Shown: positions 24,996-33,560 of the stretch, in pieces | Layout of the letters: each line of letters begins with the position of its first letter | Numbering within the stretch: the stretch's first letter is position 1 | Origin: Myceligenerans pegani | Lineage (GTDB): Bacteria > Actinomycetota > Actinomycetes > Actinomycetales > Cellulomonadaceae | NCBI RefSeq assembly: GCF_014892515.1 | Contig: NZ_JADBGR010000096.1 | Location: 62,001-126,000, forward strand | DNA length: 64,000 nucleotides | Reading direction: 5' to 3' | Notes under the pieces: model-generated | Seen by the model: only the letters and a program-made list of their open reading frames with translations | What the model was told of the DNA's origin: nothing | Database searches by the model: none | Position numbers and translations under genes: made by a program

Positions 24996-26213
24996 TCAGC
25001 CGAACGCCTTGACGAGCCGCCGCATGCCCTCCTCCAGCACGTCCGGCTGCTTGACGTAGGTGAACCTGACCCAGCTCCGCAGCGCGTCCGACGTCGGGGA
25101 GCCCGGCGCGCAGAACGCGGACACCGGGACGGCGACGACGCCCGCGAGCTCGGGGAGGCGGCGGCACAGCTCGGTGCCGTCGTCGAACCCGAGGCCCGAC
25201 GCGTCGGCGGCGACGAAGTAGGTACCGGCGGGCACCGAGACGGCGAATCCGGCGGTGGTGAGGCCCTCGCAGACCAGGTCGCGGCGTTCGGCCAGGGAGG
25301 CGGCGAGTGCCCGCGGGGCGTCGTCGTCGGCCAGCACCTCGGCGATCGCGGGCTGGAGCGGCGCGCCGGAGCTGAACGTGAGGAACTGCTTCACGGTGCG
25401 TACCGCGGTGATCAGGTCGGCCGGGCCGCTCACCCAGCCGATCTTCCAGCCCGTGAACGAGAAGGTCTTGCCGGACGACGACACCGTCAGGGTGCGTTCC
25501 CGCATCCCCGGCAGGGTGGCGACGGGGACGTGGCGGGCGCCGTCGTACACGAGGTGCTCGTAGACCTCGTCCGTGAGGACGACGGTGTCGTGCTCGCGCG
25601 CGACGGCGGCGACCGCCTCGAGCTCGGCCGTCGTGAGCACCGCGCCGGTGGGGTTGTGCGGTGTGTTGAGCACGATCACGCGGGTGCGTGGCGAGGCGGC
25701 CGCGCGCAGGGCCGCGACGTCGAGGCGGAACGCACCGTCGCGCGGCACGAGCGGGGCGGTCACGTGCGTAGCGCCGGACAGGGCGATGCAGGCGGCGTGC
25801 ACGTCGTAGAACGGTTCGAGCGTGAGCACCTCGTCGCCGGGCCCCACGAGGGCGAGGATCGAGGCGGCGATGCCCTCGGTGGCCCCGGTCGAGACGAGGA
25901 TCTCGGAGTCCGGGTCGAGCTCGAGCCCGTAGTGGCGGCGCTGGTGGTCGGCGACGGCGCGGCGCAGCTCAGGGACGCCGTCGCCGGGGGCGTACTGGTT
26001 GCGGCCGGCGCGGATGGCGGCGATCGCGGCGTCCTTGGCGGCCTGCGGGCCGTCGACGTCGGGGAACCCCTGACCGAGGTTGACGGCGCCGGTGCGGGCG
26101 GCGAGGGCGGACATCTCGGCGAAGATCGTGGCGGCGACCGTCCCGTCGGCGGACATCAGTCCGATGGAGCGGGCGACGGACTGCCAGGGACCGGGAGGGC
26201 CGACGTTGGTCAT
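24996..26213 (-). CDS. Pyridoxal phosphate-dependent aminotransferase (class I/II, KAT/YbdL-like)
   Basis: A 405-residue fold-type I aminotransferase. It shows NLGQGFPDVDGP (substrate segment), the PLP-phosphate region STGATEGIAASILAL, LNTPHNPTGAVL with the cofactor Asn, LTDEVYEHLVYDG with Asp and Tyr, SSSGKTFSFTGWKIGW with the Schiff-base Lys, and WVRFTYVK with the carboxylate-binding Arg. The QGFPD motif places it with kynurenine/methionine aminotransferases and with actinobacterial DapC-like proteins; I cannot choose between amino acid degradation and lysine synthesis. The ATG follows TAGGGT by 7 bases, so the message is probably leaderless. Confidence 0.9.
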   Translation of the reverse strand: MTNVGPPGPWQSVARSIGLMSADGTVAATIFAEMSALAARTGAVNLGQGFPDVDGPQAAKDAAIAAIRAGRNQYAPGDGVPELRRAVADHQRRHYGLELDPDSEILVSTGATEGIAASILALVGPGDEVLTLEPFYDVHAACIALSGATHVTAPLVPRDGAFRLDVAALRAAASPRTRVIVLNTPHNPTGAVLTTAELEAVAAVAREHDTVVLTDEVYEHLVYDGARHVPVATLPGMRERTLTVSSSGKTFSFTGWKIGWVSGPADLITAVRTVKQFLTFSSGAPLQPAIAEVLADDDAPRALAASLAERRDLVCEGLTTAGFAVSVPAGTYFVAADASGLGFDDGTELCRRLPELAGVVAVPVSAFCAPGSPTSDALRSWVRFTYVKQPDVLEEGMRRLVKAFG

Positions 26214-26344
26214 GAAGCCGACCCTAGCCGGGCGGAGCGGCACCGGGAACGCCGTGCGGTGTGTCCCGTCGGCCCGCGTCCACCGGTCGTCCACCGGTGT
26301 TTCACGGCGGAGCGAGGTCGCACACCCCCCGTTACCTGCGTATA

Positions 26345-26458
26345 TGTGGAAAACCTTGTGGATCTGTGGATAACTCCGGCCCCGGGTCTGGCGTGTCGTC
26401 CACAGGGCCTGGAAACGGCGGCCACGAGGGCGCCCGCCGCTGCAGAGAGTTATCCACA
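26345..26458. promoter_or_regulatory. DnaA-box cluster in the spacer before the tad operon
   Basis: The 354-base spacer 26214-26567 holds a perfect DnaA box TTATCCACA at 26450-26458 (plus) and another at 26373-26365 (minus), extended to a perfect 12-base inverted repeat TGTGGATAACTC/GAGTTATCCACA with about 70 bases between. A third near-match, TTTTCCACA, is at 26353-26345 (minus). The area around 26335-26380 is locally AT-rich. No dnaA, dnaN or gyrase gene is near, so this is more likely a DnaA-titration or DnaA-controlled promoter site than an origin. The rest of the spacer shows only a GGGGGAGG ribosome-binding site for tadA. Confidence 0.6.
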
Positions 26459-26567
26459 GGTATTCGGTGGTGACGAGCGGATCCCGGGCGGTGGCCCTAC
26501 GCTCGACGGCAGCAGCGATCGGGGGTCGCTGACAAGGACAACCACCAGCACTTTCAGGGGGAGGGCC

Positions 26568-27962
26568 ATGCCCGTTGCCGCGGAGGGGATCGGGAGCGCC
26601 GGAGCGGACCCGGACGTGGCCGACGGGGGCGTGGCGCCGACGCCGGACGGCGCGGGTGTCGTCGACGTGCTGGAGCGAGAGGTGCGCGAGCTCGTGCGGC
26701 GGCGTGGCGTCGACCCGGTGGCGGAAGCCGATGCCTTCGGCGACCTGGTTCGCGAGGCAGTGGCGGACTACGAGGATCGGGCCGCACGCGGCGTCGTCGT
26801 CCCGCTGCAGGATGCCGGACGCGCCGCACAAGAGGTCCATGCCGCGGTCGGCGGGCTCGGGCCCCTGCAGCCGTACCTGGACGATCCGGAGATCGAGGAG
26901 ATCTGGATCAACGAGCCCAGCCAGGTCTTCGTCGCCCGCGGCGGAAGGAGCGAGCTGACCACGACGATCCTCAGCTCCGAACAGGTGGGTGACCTGGTGG
27001 AGCGGATGCTCAAGTCCACCGGGCGCCGCCTCGACCTCAGCAGCCCCTTCGTGGACGCGTGCCTTCCCGGCGGAGAGCGCCTGCACGCCGTGCTGCCCGG
27101 CGTGACCCGCCGGCACCTGAGCGTGAACATCCGCAAGCACGTGGTGCGGGCCTCGGGGCTGGACGACCTGGTCCGGCTCGGCTCGCTCACCCGGCACGCG
27201 GCGACGTTCCTCGGCGCCGCCGTGCGGGCGGGACTGAACGTCCTCGTCGCCGGTGCCACCCAGGCGGGGAAGACCACCATGCTCAACGCGCTGGCCGGAT
27301 CGATCCCGGCGCACGAGCGCGTCGTCTCGTGCGAGGAGGTGTGGGAGCTGCGGCTCCCCGTGCGCGATCAGGTGGCGATGCAGTGCCGCCAGGCCTCCCT
27401 GGAGGGCACGGGCGAGATCCCCCTTCGCCGCCTCGTCAAGGAGGCGCTGCGGATGCGGCCGGACCGCATCGTGATCGGGGAGGTCCGTGAGGCGGAGGCG
27501 TTCGACCTGCTCGTGGCGCTGAACTCCGGCATCCCGGGGATGTGCACCGTGCACGCGAGCTCGGCGCGCGAGGCCGTCGTGAAGATGACCACCCTCCCGC
27601 TGCTGGCGGGAGAGAACGTGACCGACCGGTTCGTGGTGCCGACCGTCGCGGCCGCCGTCGATCTCGTGGTGCACCTCGTCATCGAGCGCGGACGCCGGGT
27701 GGTCCGGGAGATCCTCGCCGTCACCGGTCGCGTCGAGGACGGCGTCGTCGAGACCGCGACGCTGTTCCGGCGCGACGACCACGGCCTGCGCCGGGCCGAC
27801 GGGATGCCCCCGCACCTGCTGCGGTTCACCGACGCGGGGATCGACGTGCACGCGCTGCTCACCGACGGGGAGCCGGCGCTCGGGGCCGACGACGTCCCGG
27901 GCGCTGTCCCGGCCGCCACGCCGCGCGCCGAGTCCCCCTGGACCCTCGCGGCGCGCGCCTGA
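26568..27962 (+). CDS. tadA: Tad/Flp pilus assembly ATPase (CpaF/TadA family)
   Basis: The cytoplasmic hexameric motor that powers pilus assembly. In 464 residues it has an N-terminal helical region, then LGPLQPYLDDPEIEEIWINE (CpaF N-domain), PGGERLHAVLPGVTRRHLSVNIRK, Walker A GATQAGKTTM, the Asp box VVSCEEVWELRL, Walker B RIVIGEVREAEAF and the His box MCTVHASSA. Walker A has Gln where Gly or Thr is more usual, within family variation. GGGGGAGG lies 5 bases before the ATG. It is the first of seven tightly packed genes; its stop overlaps the tadB start by one base. Confidence 0.93.
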   Translation: MPVAAEGIGSAGADPDVADGGVAPTPDGAGVVDVLEREVRELVRRRGVDPVAEADAFGDLVREAVADYEDRAARGVVVPLQDAGRAAQEVHAAVGGLGPLQPYLDDPEIEEIWINEPSQVFVARGGRSELTTTILSSEQVGDLVERMLKSTGRRLDLSSPFVDACLPGGERLHAVLPGVTRRHLSVNIRKHVVRASGLDDLVRLGSLTRHAATFLGAAVRAGLNVLVAGATQAGKTTMLNALAGSIPAHERVVSCEEVWELRLPVRDQVAMQCRQASLEGTGEIPLRRLVKEALRMRPDRIVIGEVREAEAFDLLVALNSGIPGMCTVHASSAREAVVKMTTLPLLAGENVTDRFVVPTVAAAVDLVVHLVIERGRRVVREILAVTGRVEDGVVETATLFRRDDHGLRRADGMPPHLLRFTDAGIDVHALLTDGEPALGADDVPGAVPAATPRAESPWTLAARA

Positions 27963-28816
27963 TGGGGGTCGTGGTCGGCCTGCTCCTCGGCGCGGGTGTC
28001 TGGTGCCTGTGGTGGTCCTGGTGGGAACGGCCGGTCGGCCCGCGTCCCGGGGCGGGCGGCGCCCGGACGCGCGAGTTGCTCGCCCAGGCGGGCCTGCCGC
28101 ACGCCTCACCGGCCGCGCTGTACGGGGCGACGGGAGCGGCGGCACTGGGCGCGGGCCTGATCGTGCTCGCGGCAACCAGGTCGCCCGCGCTCGCCCTCTG
28201 CTTCGCGGCGCTGGCGGCTCTGGGCCCGCGTGCCGGGCTCCGGGCACGGGCGCGCGCCCGGACGCGGTCCTTGCGCGCCATGTGGCCGGACGTCGTCGAC
28301 CACCTCGCCTCCGGCGTGCGGGCCGGGCTGTCCCTGCCGGAGGCCGTCGCCCAGCTCGCCGAACGCGGACCGATCGCGCTGCGTGAGCCGTTCGCCCAGT
28401 TCGCGCGCGACTTCCGGGCGTCCGGCCGGTTCGGCGACAGCCTCACCGCGCTCAAAGACCGGCTCGCCGACCCGGTCGCCGACCGGATCGTCGAGGCGCT
28501 GCGGATCACGCACGACGTCGGAGGCCGCGACCTCGGCAGGCTCCTGCGCACCCTGTCCGGATTCCTCCGCGACGACCTGCGCACCCGCGGCGAGCTCGAG
28601 GCCCGGCAGAGCTGGACCGTCAACGGGGCACGCGTCGCCGTCGCCGGCCCCTGGCTGATCCTCGCACTGCTCGCCACCCGGCCCGGCGCCGTCGGGGCCT
28701 ACGACACGCCGGCCGGGGCGGCGGTCCTGATCGCCGGCGTGGTGTGCTCGTTCGCCGCGTACCGCGTGATGCTGCGGGTGGGGCGGCTCCCGGCCGAGGC
28801 GCGGGTGCTGCGATGA
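27962..28816 (+). CDS. tadB: Tad pilus inner-membrane platform protein TadB
   Basis: A 284-residue membrane protein with a type II secretion F (GspF) domain. An N-terminal hydrophobic segment (VVVGLLLGAGVWCLWWSW), a second pair around residues 52-85, and two C-terminal segments (VAVAGPWLILALLATRPG and AAVLIAGVVCSFAAYRVML) surround a cytosolic domain with MWPDVVDHLASGVRAGLSLPEAVAQLAERG, FARDFRASGRFGDSL and ALRITHDVGGRDLGRLLRTL. It is the short form typical of actinobacterial tad loci. Overlaps tadA by one base and tadC by ATGA, so the three are coupled. Confidence 0.9.
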   Translation: MGVVVGLLLGAGVWCLWWSWWERPVGPRPGAGGARTRELLAQAGLPHASPAALYGATGAAALGAGLIVLAATRSPALALCFAALAALGPRAGLRARARARTRSLRAMWPDVVDHLASGVRAGLSLPEAVAQLAERGPIALREPFAQFARDFRASGRFGDSLTALKDRLADPVADRIVEALRITHDVGGRDLGRLLRTLSGFLRDDLRTRGELEARQSWTVNGARVAVAGPWLILALLATRPGAVGAYDTPAGAAVLIAGVVCSFAAYRVMLRVGRLPAEARVLR

Positions 28817-29748
28817 ACGCGTGGGCGGTATGGGGCGGGACGGCCGGGCTCGGCCTCGGCGCCGGGCTGTGGCTGGTGTGGGCGGCATGGCGCGCGCGAC
28901 GCCCGAGTCTCGTCGAGCGGCTCGAACCCTACCTCCGGCCCCGCCCGTCGACCTCAGCCCTGCTGCACGACGGGGACCCCGGCCGCACCGGACCGTTCGG
29001 GCTGTTCGTCGCGCTGGTGGCCCTGCCCGGGGTCGCCGCGCGCCTGGAGCGCCTCGGCTCGCCGGCCGACGGCCTGCGCCGGCGCCTCGACCGGGCGGCG
29101 AGCGGGGAGTCGGTCGAGCACTTCCGGGCGCGCCAGCTCACCTGGACGGTGCTCGGCCTCGCCGCCGGGCTCGGCCTCGCGATCCTGCTGGCGTGGACGC
29201 GGCCGGCCCCGGGCGTCGTGCTGGGCGCGCTCGTCGTGCTCGGCGGCGCCGCGGGCTACGTGACCTGCGACCAGGCGCTGACCTGGACCGTGCGCCGTCG
29301 CGAGGAGCGCATGCTCGCCGAGTTCCCGACCATCGCCGACCTGCTCGCACTGGCCGTGGCCGCGGGCGAGAGCCCCGCCGCCGCGCTCGACCGTGTCGCG
29401 CGGAGCACGACCGGGGAACTGTCCCGCGAGCTGACCCGGGTCGTCCGGGCGGTCCGGGCCGGAGCCGCCGTCCCGGACGCGCTCACCGCGATGTCCGCCC
29501 GCACCGGCTGCGTGCCGCTGAGCCGGTTCGCCGACGCCGTCGCCGTCGCGCTGGAGCGCGGGACACCGCTGGCCGGCGTGCTCCAGGCACAGGCCCAGGA
29601 CGTGCGCGAGGCGGGCCGGCGGGCCCTGATGGAGTCCGGCGGACGGCGCGAGATCGCGATGCTCGTCCCCGTCGTCTTCCTGATCCTGCCGGTGACCGTC
29701 ATGTTCGCCGTGTTTCCCAGCCTCGCCGCCCTGCGCGTGGGGTTCTGA
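28813..29748 (+). CDS. tadC: Tad pilus inner-membrane platform protein TadC
   Basis: A 311-residue partner of TadB with the same GspF-type layout: N-terminal membrane segment (GLGLGAGLWLVWAAW), two central ones (WTVLGLAAGLGLAILLAW and GVVLGALVVLGGAAGYV) and a C-terminal one (EIAMLVPVVFLILPVTVMFAVF). The cytosolic part reads LAEFPTIADLLALAVAAGESPAAALDRVA and SRFADAVAVALERGTPLAGVLQAQAQD. Its ATG overlaps the tadB stop (ATGA). TadB and TadC would form the platform on which TadA works. Confidence 0.9.
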   Translation: MNAWAVWGGTAGLGLGAGLWLVWAAWRARRPSLVERLEPYLRPRPSTSALLHDGDPGRTGPFGLFVALVALPGVAARLERLGSPADGLRRRLDRAASGESVEHFRARQLTWTVLGLAAGLGLAILLAWTRPAPGVVLGALVVLGGAAGYVTCDQALTWTVRRREERMLAEFPTIADLLALAVAAGESPAAALDRVARSTTGELSRELTRVVRAVRAGAAVPDALTAMSARTGCVPLSRFADAVAVALERGTPLAGVLQAQAQDVREAGRRALMESGGRREIAMLVPVVFLILPVTVMFAVFPSLAALRVGF

Positions 29749-29773
29749 CGCCGAAGAGACAACCGACGAAGGG

Positions 29774-29974
29774 ATGCCCGAGATGTCACCGAAGATCGAC
29801 CGCGCTCCATGGTTCCGGGGCCGTGCCCGCGATTCCGAGCGGGGCGACGTTCCCGGGTGGGTGCTGATAACTCTGATGTCCGCTGGATTGGTGGTCGCCC
29901 TGTGGGCCGTGGCCGGACCGCTCCTCGAGGGGGCGTTCCGTCAGGCGATCGCCTCCGTGACGGGAAACGGGTGA
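29774..29974 (+). CDS. Flp-type pilin candidate, 66 residues
   Basis: A small protein with a charged N-terminus ending ARDSERGDVPGW and a single hydrophobic helix VLITLMSAGLVVALWAVAGPLL. The segment ERGDVPGWVLITLMSAG resembles the processing site and helix of actinobacterial Flp/TadE-like pilins, where cleavage would follow the Gly. It is the smallest gene of the tad run and the best candidate for the pilin subunit. GAAGGG abuts the first ATG; the ATG at 29783 is spaced better and may be the true start. The stop overlaps the next start by GTGA. Confidence 0.75.
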   Translation: MPEMSPKIDRAPWFRGRARDSERGDVPGWVLITLMSAGLVVALWAVAGPLLEGAFRQAIASVTGNG

Positions 29975-30348
29975 CCGGGCGGGACGAGCGCGGTGCCGCC
30001 GTCGCCGAGTCCGTGGTCGTCACCGGATTCGTCCTCGCGCTGCTGCTCGGCGTCGTCCAGGTGACGCTCGCCGTGCACGTGCGCGCGCTGGCGATCGACG
30101 CGGCCGCCGAGGGCGCCCGCGTCGCGGCCCGGGCGGACCGCGGTCCGGTGGACGGCGTCGCGCGCACGCGCGAGCTGCTCGCCGCGTCGCTGAACGGCTC
30201 GTACGCCCGTGACGTGACCGCCCGGGAGACGACGCTCGACGGGTTGCGCGTGACGGAGGTCGAGGTCACGACGCCGCTCCCGGTGGTCGGCCTGCTGGGA
30301 CCGGCCTCCGCCGTGACCGTGCGGGGACACGCGCTGGAGGAACCGTGA
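29971..30348 (+). CDS. TadE-like minor pilin
   Basis: A 125-residue protein with the TadE signature: a short N-terminus DERGAAVAESVVVTGFVLALLLGVVQ, where the Glu of AESV is position five of the mature helix region, followed by one hydrophobic helix and an extracellular domain (AIDAAAEGARVAARADRG). TadE-type pseudopilins are processed by a prepilin peptidase and joined to the pilus. GTG overlaps the previous stop; its own TGA overlaps the next GTG. No prepilin peptidase gene is within the window. Confidence 0.82.
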   Translation: MTGRDERGAAVAESVVVTGFVLALLLGVVQVTLAVHVRALAIDAAAEGARVAARADRGPVDGVARTRELLAASLNGSYARDVTARETTLDGLRVTEVEVTTPLPVVGLLGPASAVTVRGHALEEP

Positions 30349-30800
30349 CCCGGGTCGCCGTGCCGCGCGACGCGGGGCACGAGGCCGGGTCGGCGGTCGT
30401 GGAGGTCCTGCTCGCCGTGCTGCTCCTCGTGCCGCTCGTCTACCTCGTCGCCGTGGTGGGTCGCGTCCAGGCCGGGACGTTCGCCGCCGAGACCGCCGCA
30501 CGGGAGGCGGTGCGCGCCGTGGTGACCGCCGATTCGGCCGGCCGGGGAGCGGCACGGGCGGAGGCCGCCGTCCGCATCGCGCTGCGTGATCAGGACCTGC
30601 CCGAGAGCGCCGGGACCCTCGACATCGAGTGCGGGCACGAGGGGTGCCTCGCTCCCGGCGGGGAGGTCGCCGCCGTCGTGCGCGTCGCCGTGCCCCTGCC
30701 GCTCGTGCCCGGGGAGCCGGGGCGCCGCGTCCCGGCGATGGTGCGTGTCGACGCCGCGCACGTCGGCGTCGTGGACCGCTACGCGGCGGTGCGGCCGTGA
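30345..30800 (+). CDS. TadE/TadG-like pilus protein
   Basis: A 151-residue protein with AGSAVVEVLLAVLLLVPLVYLVAVVG as its N-terminal helix, again with the Glu five residues after the likely processing point, then an extracellular domain starting FAAETAAREAVRAV. Two cysteines (IECGHEGC) could form a disulfide. It overlaps its neighbours by GTGA on both sides. It probably forms a minor pilin pair with the product of the preceding gene. Confidence 0.8.
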   Translation: MTRVAVPRDAGHEAGSAVVEVLLAVLLLVPLVYLVAVVGRVQAGTFAAETAAREAVRAVVTADSAGRGAARAEAAVRIALRDQDLPESAGTLDIECGHEGCLAPGGEVAAVVRVAVPLPLVPGEPGRRVPAMVRVDAAHVGVVDRYAAVRP

Positions 30801-31291
30801 TGCCGCCACCTGCCGCGCCGGGCTGCGACGGCGCGCCCCGGGCCGACGGCCCGGAGGGCGGGCGCGTCTGGCTGCTGACGGCGGCGTTCGTGATGTTCGC
30901 GGTGGCCCTGGTCGGGATGGTCGCCTCGGCGACGGCCGTGCACCTGGACCGCAAGCACCTTGCCGACCTGGCCGACATGCTCGCCGCGAGTGCCGCCCAG
31001 GCCGTCGACGAGCAGCGGATCTATGCCGGTGAGGTGGTTCCGGACGGCGATCGGGGCGGGGGGACGCTGGTGCTGGACGACCGGAGCGTCGCGGCCGCCG
31101 TCGAGCGCTACCTCGCCGAGCATCCGGGCGTGGCGCCCGACGGCCTCCGGGTCGTCTCGGCGACGTCGCCCGACGGCCGGTCCGCCCGGGTCTCGCTCGC
31201 GGCGCCGAGCCGGCCGCTGCTGCTGGGCTGGTTCACGGACGCGACCCGGCCGATCGTCCTGACGGCGACGTCGACGGCAAGGGCGTGGTGA
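30797..31291 (+). CDS. TadG-like / Rv3660c-type pilus-associated protein
   Basis: About 164 residues. After a disordered N-terminus comes [45 protein letters not shown], here a single membrane helix followed by the [20 protein letters not shown] segment that is typical of TadG-type putative Flp pilus-assembly proteins. The outer domain ends [27 protein letters not shown]. The GTG at 30797 repeats the GTGA overlap seen through the operon; ATG at 30800 is the alternative. It is last in the tad run, with prfB 55 bases further on its own promoter. Confidence 0.78.
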   Translation: MMPPPAAPGCDGAPRADGPEGGRVWLLTAAFVMFAVALVGMVASATAVHLDRKHLADLADMLAASAAQAVDEQRIYAGEVVPDGDRGGGTLVLDDRSVAAAVERYLAEHPGVAPDGLRVVSATSPDGRSARVSLAAPSRPLLLGWFTDATRPIVLTATSTARAW

Positions 31292-31346
31292 GGGCCGTGG
31301 CACCTCGGCGACGAGCCGGCGGGCCGGGCGGGTAGGCTGGATTCTC

Positions 31347-32462
31347 GTGGCAACCATCGACTTCCCGTCCGAGATCAAGGGCCTGCGCGGCACCCTCGAG
31401 TCCATCGAGGCGGTCAGCGACCCCAGCGCGCTGGAGAGCAAGATCGCCGAGCTCTCCGAGCAGGCGGCGGCGCCCGACCTCTGGGACGATCCGGAGACCG
31501 GGCAGAAGGTGACGTCCGCGCTGTCGGCGGCGCAGGCCGAGCTGGACCGGGTGAACAAGCTCGGTGCGCGGATCGACGACGTCGAGACGCTGGTCGAGCT
31601 CGGCGAAGAGATGGAGGACGCGGATTCCCTGCAGGAGGCGGAGGCCGAGATCGCCGCGATCCGCAAGGACCTCGACTCGCTCGAGGTGCGGACGCTCCTC
31701 AACGGCGAGTACGACGCGCGCGAGGCCGTCGTCACGATCCGGGCCGGAGCGGGTGGCGTGGACGCCGCGGACTTCGCCGAGATGCTGCTGCGCATGTACC
31801 TGCGCTGGGCCGAGCGCCACGGGTATCCCACCAAGGTGGGCGACACGTCGTACGCCGAGGAAGCGGGGCTGAAGTCGGCGACGTTCGAGGTCAACGTCCC
31901 GTACGCGTTCGGCACCCTGTCCGTCGAGGCCGGGACGCACCGGCTCGTGCGGATCTCCCCGTTCGACAACCAGGGGCGCCGGCAGACGTCGTTCGCGGCG
32001 GTCGAGGTGGTCCCGCTCATCGAGCAGACCGACCACATCGACATCCCGGAGTCCGAGCTCAAGATCGACGTGTACCGCTCGTCCGGGCCGGGCGGGCAGT
32101 CCGTGAACACCACCGACTCCGCCGTGCGCATGACGCACATCCCGACAGGCGTCGTGGTCGCGATGCAGAACGAGAAGTCGCAGATCCAGAACCGCGCCGC
32201 CGCGTACCGCGTGCTCCAGTCCCGCCTGCTGCTGCTGCGCCGGCAGGAGGAGGCCGCGAAGAAGAAGGAGCTCGCCGGCGACATCAAGGCGAGCTGGGGC
32301 GACCAGATGCGCTCGTACGTGCTGCAGCCGTACCAGATGGTCAAGGACCTGCGGACCGAGCACGAGCAGGGCAACACGCAGGCCGTCTTCGACGGCGCCA
32401 TCGACGACTTCATCGAGGCCGGCATCCGCTGGCGCCGCAACCAGCAGGTCGCCTCCTCCTGA
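31347..32462 (+). CDS. prfB: Peptide chain release factor 2
   Basis: Recognises UGA and UAA stops and triggers peptide release on the ribosome. The 371-residue protein has the N-terminal helical domain, the RF2 codon-reading tripeptide SPF in [16 protein letters not shown], and the catalytic GGQ in [18 protein letters not shown]. There is no programmed frameshift: the frame is continuous, as usual in actinobacteria. GTG start 8 bases after TAGGCT (leaderless pattern). It opens the conserved prfB-ftsE-ftsX-smpB region. Confidence 0.96.
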   Translation: MATIDFPSEIKGLRGTLESIEAVSDPSALESKIAELSEQAAAPDLWDDPETGQKVTSALSAAQAELDRVNKLGARIDDVETLVELGEEMEDADSLQEAEAEIAAIRKDLDSLEVRTLLNGEYDAREAVVTIRAGAGGVDAADFAEMLLRMYLRWAERHGYPTKVGDTSYAEEAGLKSATFEVNVPYAFGTLSVEAGTHRLVRISPFDNQGRRQTSFAAVEVVPLIEQTDHIDIPESELKIDVYRSSGPGGQSVNTTDSAVRMTHIPTGVVVAMQNEKSQIQNRAAAYRVLQSRLLLLRRQEEAAKKKELAGDIKASWGDQMRSYVLQPYQMVKDLRTEHEQGNTQAVFDGAIDDFIEAGIRWRRNQQVASS

Positions 32463-32746
32463 CCCCGGCACGCGAGCCGCTCCCGGCCCGCGCCGCCAGG
32501 GCCTGCGTCGGGCCGCCAGCGCAACGACGTGCAAGCCCGCGCACAGCTGGGCGTCGTCTTGTCGTGAAATTCCAGGTGTTTCCCTGAAACCGCCTGCGGG
32601 AGCCGCGACATGAAACGGGCCACCGGCGTGTCTCGCCGTGTGCGTCGGCAAAATCACCCTTAGCCTCGCAGGTGGGTATCACCGGTGGTGATGCCCTCGG
32701 GGTCCCCAGGCAAGGCGGGGCCGACGTCATCCGTGGGGGAGTGCAC

Positions 32747-33559
32747 GTGATTAGGTTCGAGAACGTGTCGAAGGTCTACACGCGCGGTGCGCGTCCCGCC
32801 CTCGAGGACGTCTCGGTGGACGTGCAGCGCGGCGAGTTCGTCTTCCTGGTCGGGGCCTCCGGCTCCGGGAAGTCGACCTTCCTGTCCCTCGTCCTCCGTG
32901 AGCACCGCCCCACCCGCGGCCGCATCTACGTCGCCGGACGCGACGTCGCGCGGCTCTCCTCCTGGCGCGTGCCCAAGCTCCGCCGTGAGCTCGGCGTCGT
33001 CTTCCAGGACTTCCGCCTGCTGCAGAACAAGACGGTCTACGAGAACGTCGCGTTCGCGCTCAAGGTCATCGGCAAGCCGAGGTCCGTGGTCCGCGACGCT
33101 GTCCCCGAGATCCTCGACATGGTCGGCCTGTCCGGCAAGGAGAAGCGCATGCCGACCGAGCTGTCGGGCGGTGAGCAGCAGCGCGCCGCCATCGCGCGCG
33201 CCATCGTCAACCGGCCCCAGATCCTGCTGGCCGACGAGCCCACCGGCAACCTCGACCCCACCACCAGCCTCGGCATCATGCGGCTGCTCGACCGCATCAA
33301 CAGCACCGGCACCACCGTCGTCATGGCCACCCACGACGACGAGATCGTCAACGAGATGCGCCGCCGCGTCGTCGAGCTGTCCGACGGCGTCGTGGTGCGT
33401 GACGAGGCATCCGGCGTCTACGGCGAGCGCGAGTCGATCCTCCCGGAGGTCGGGCGCTCCACGGTGCTCGACACACCCGCGCGCGGCGTCCGCCGGCTGA
33501 GCGCGATACGTCGTCCCGGTCACGAACCGGCCCGGGCGTTCACGCACGGGGAGGCCTGA
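32747..33559 (+). CDS. ftsE: Cell division ATP-binding protein FtsE
   Basis: The ATPase of the FtsEX complex that activates peptidoglycan hydrolases at the septum. The protein is 270 residues: Walker [12 protein letters not shown]-loop [19 protein letters not shown], signature [16 protein letters not shown], Walker [14 protein letters not shown] and H-loop [10 protein letters not shown]. The C-terminal extension of about 45 residues is longer than in E. coli and typical of actinobacteria. GGGGGAG lies 5 bases before the GTG. A 284-base spacer upstream includes TTAGCCT near 32660, a possible -10, and otherwise shows nothing clear. Confidence 0.95.
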   Translation: MIRFENVSKVYTRGARPALEDVSVDVQRGEFVFLVGASGSGKSTFLSLVLREHRPTRGRIYVAGRDVARLSSWRVPKLRRELGVVFQDFRLLQNKTVYENVAFALKVIGKPRSVVRDAVPEILDMVGLSGKEKRMPTELSGGEQQRAAIARAIVNRPQILLADEPTGNLDPTTSLGIMRLLDRINSTGTTVVMATHDDEIVNEMRRRVVELSDGVVVRDEASGVYGERESILPEVGRSTVLDTPARGVRRLSAIRRPGHEPARAFTHGEA

Positions 33560-33560
33560 C

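Noticed and set aside
26345-26458. Chromosomal replication origin
   Set aside because: Only two perfect DnaA boxes, no dnaA-dnaN or AT-rich unwinding region, and the flanking genes are not origin-associated.
31347-31450. Programmed frameshift in prfB
   Set aside because: The frame is continuous from the GTG; no in-frame UGA with a Shine-Dalgarno-like slip site was found.
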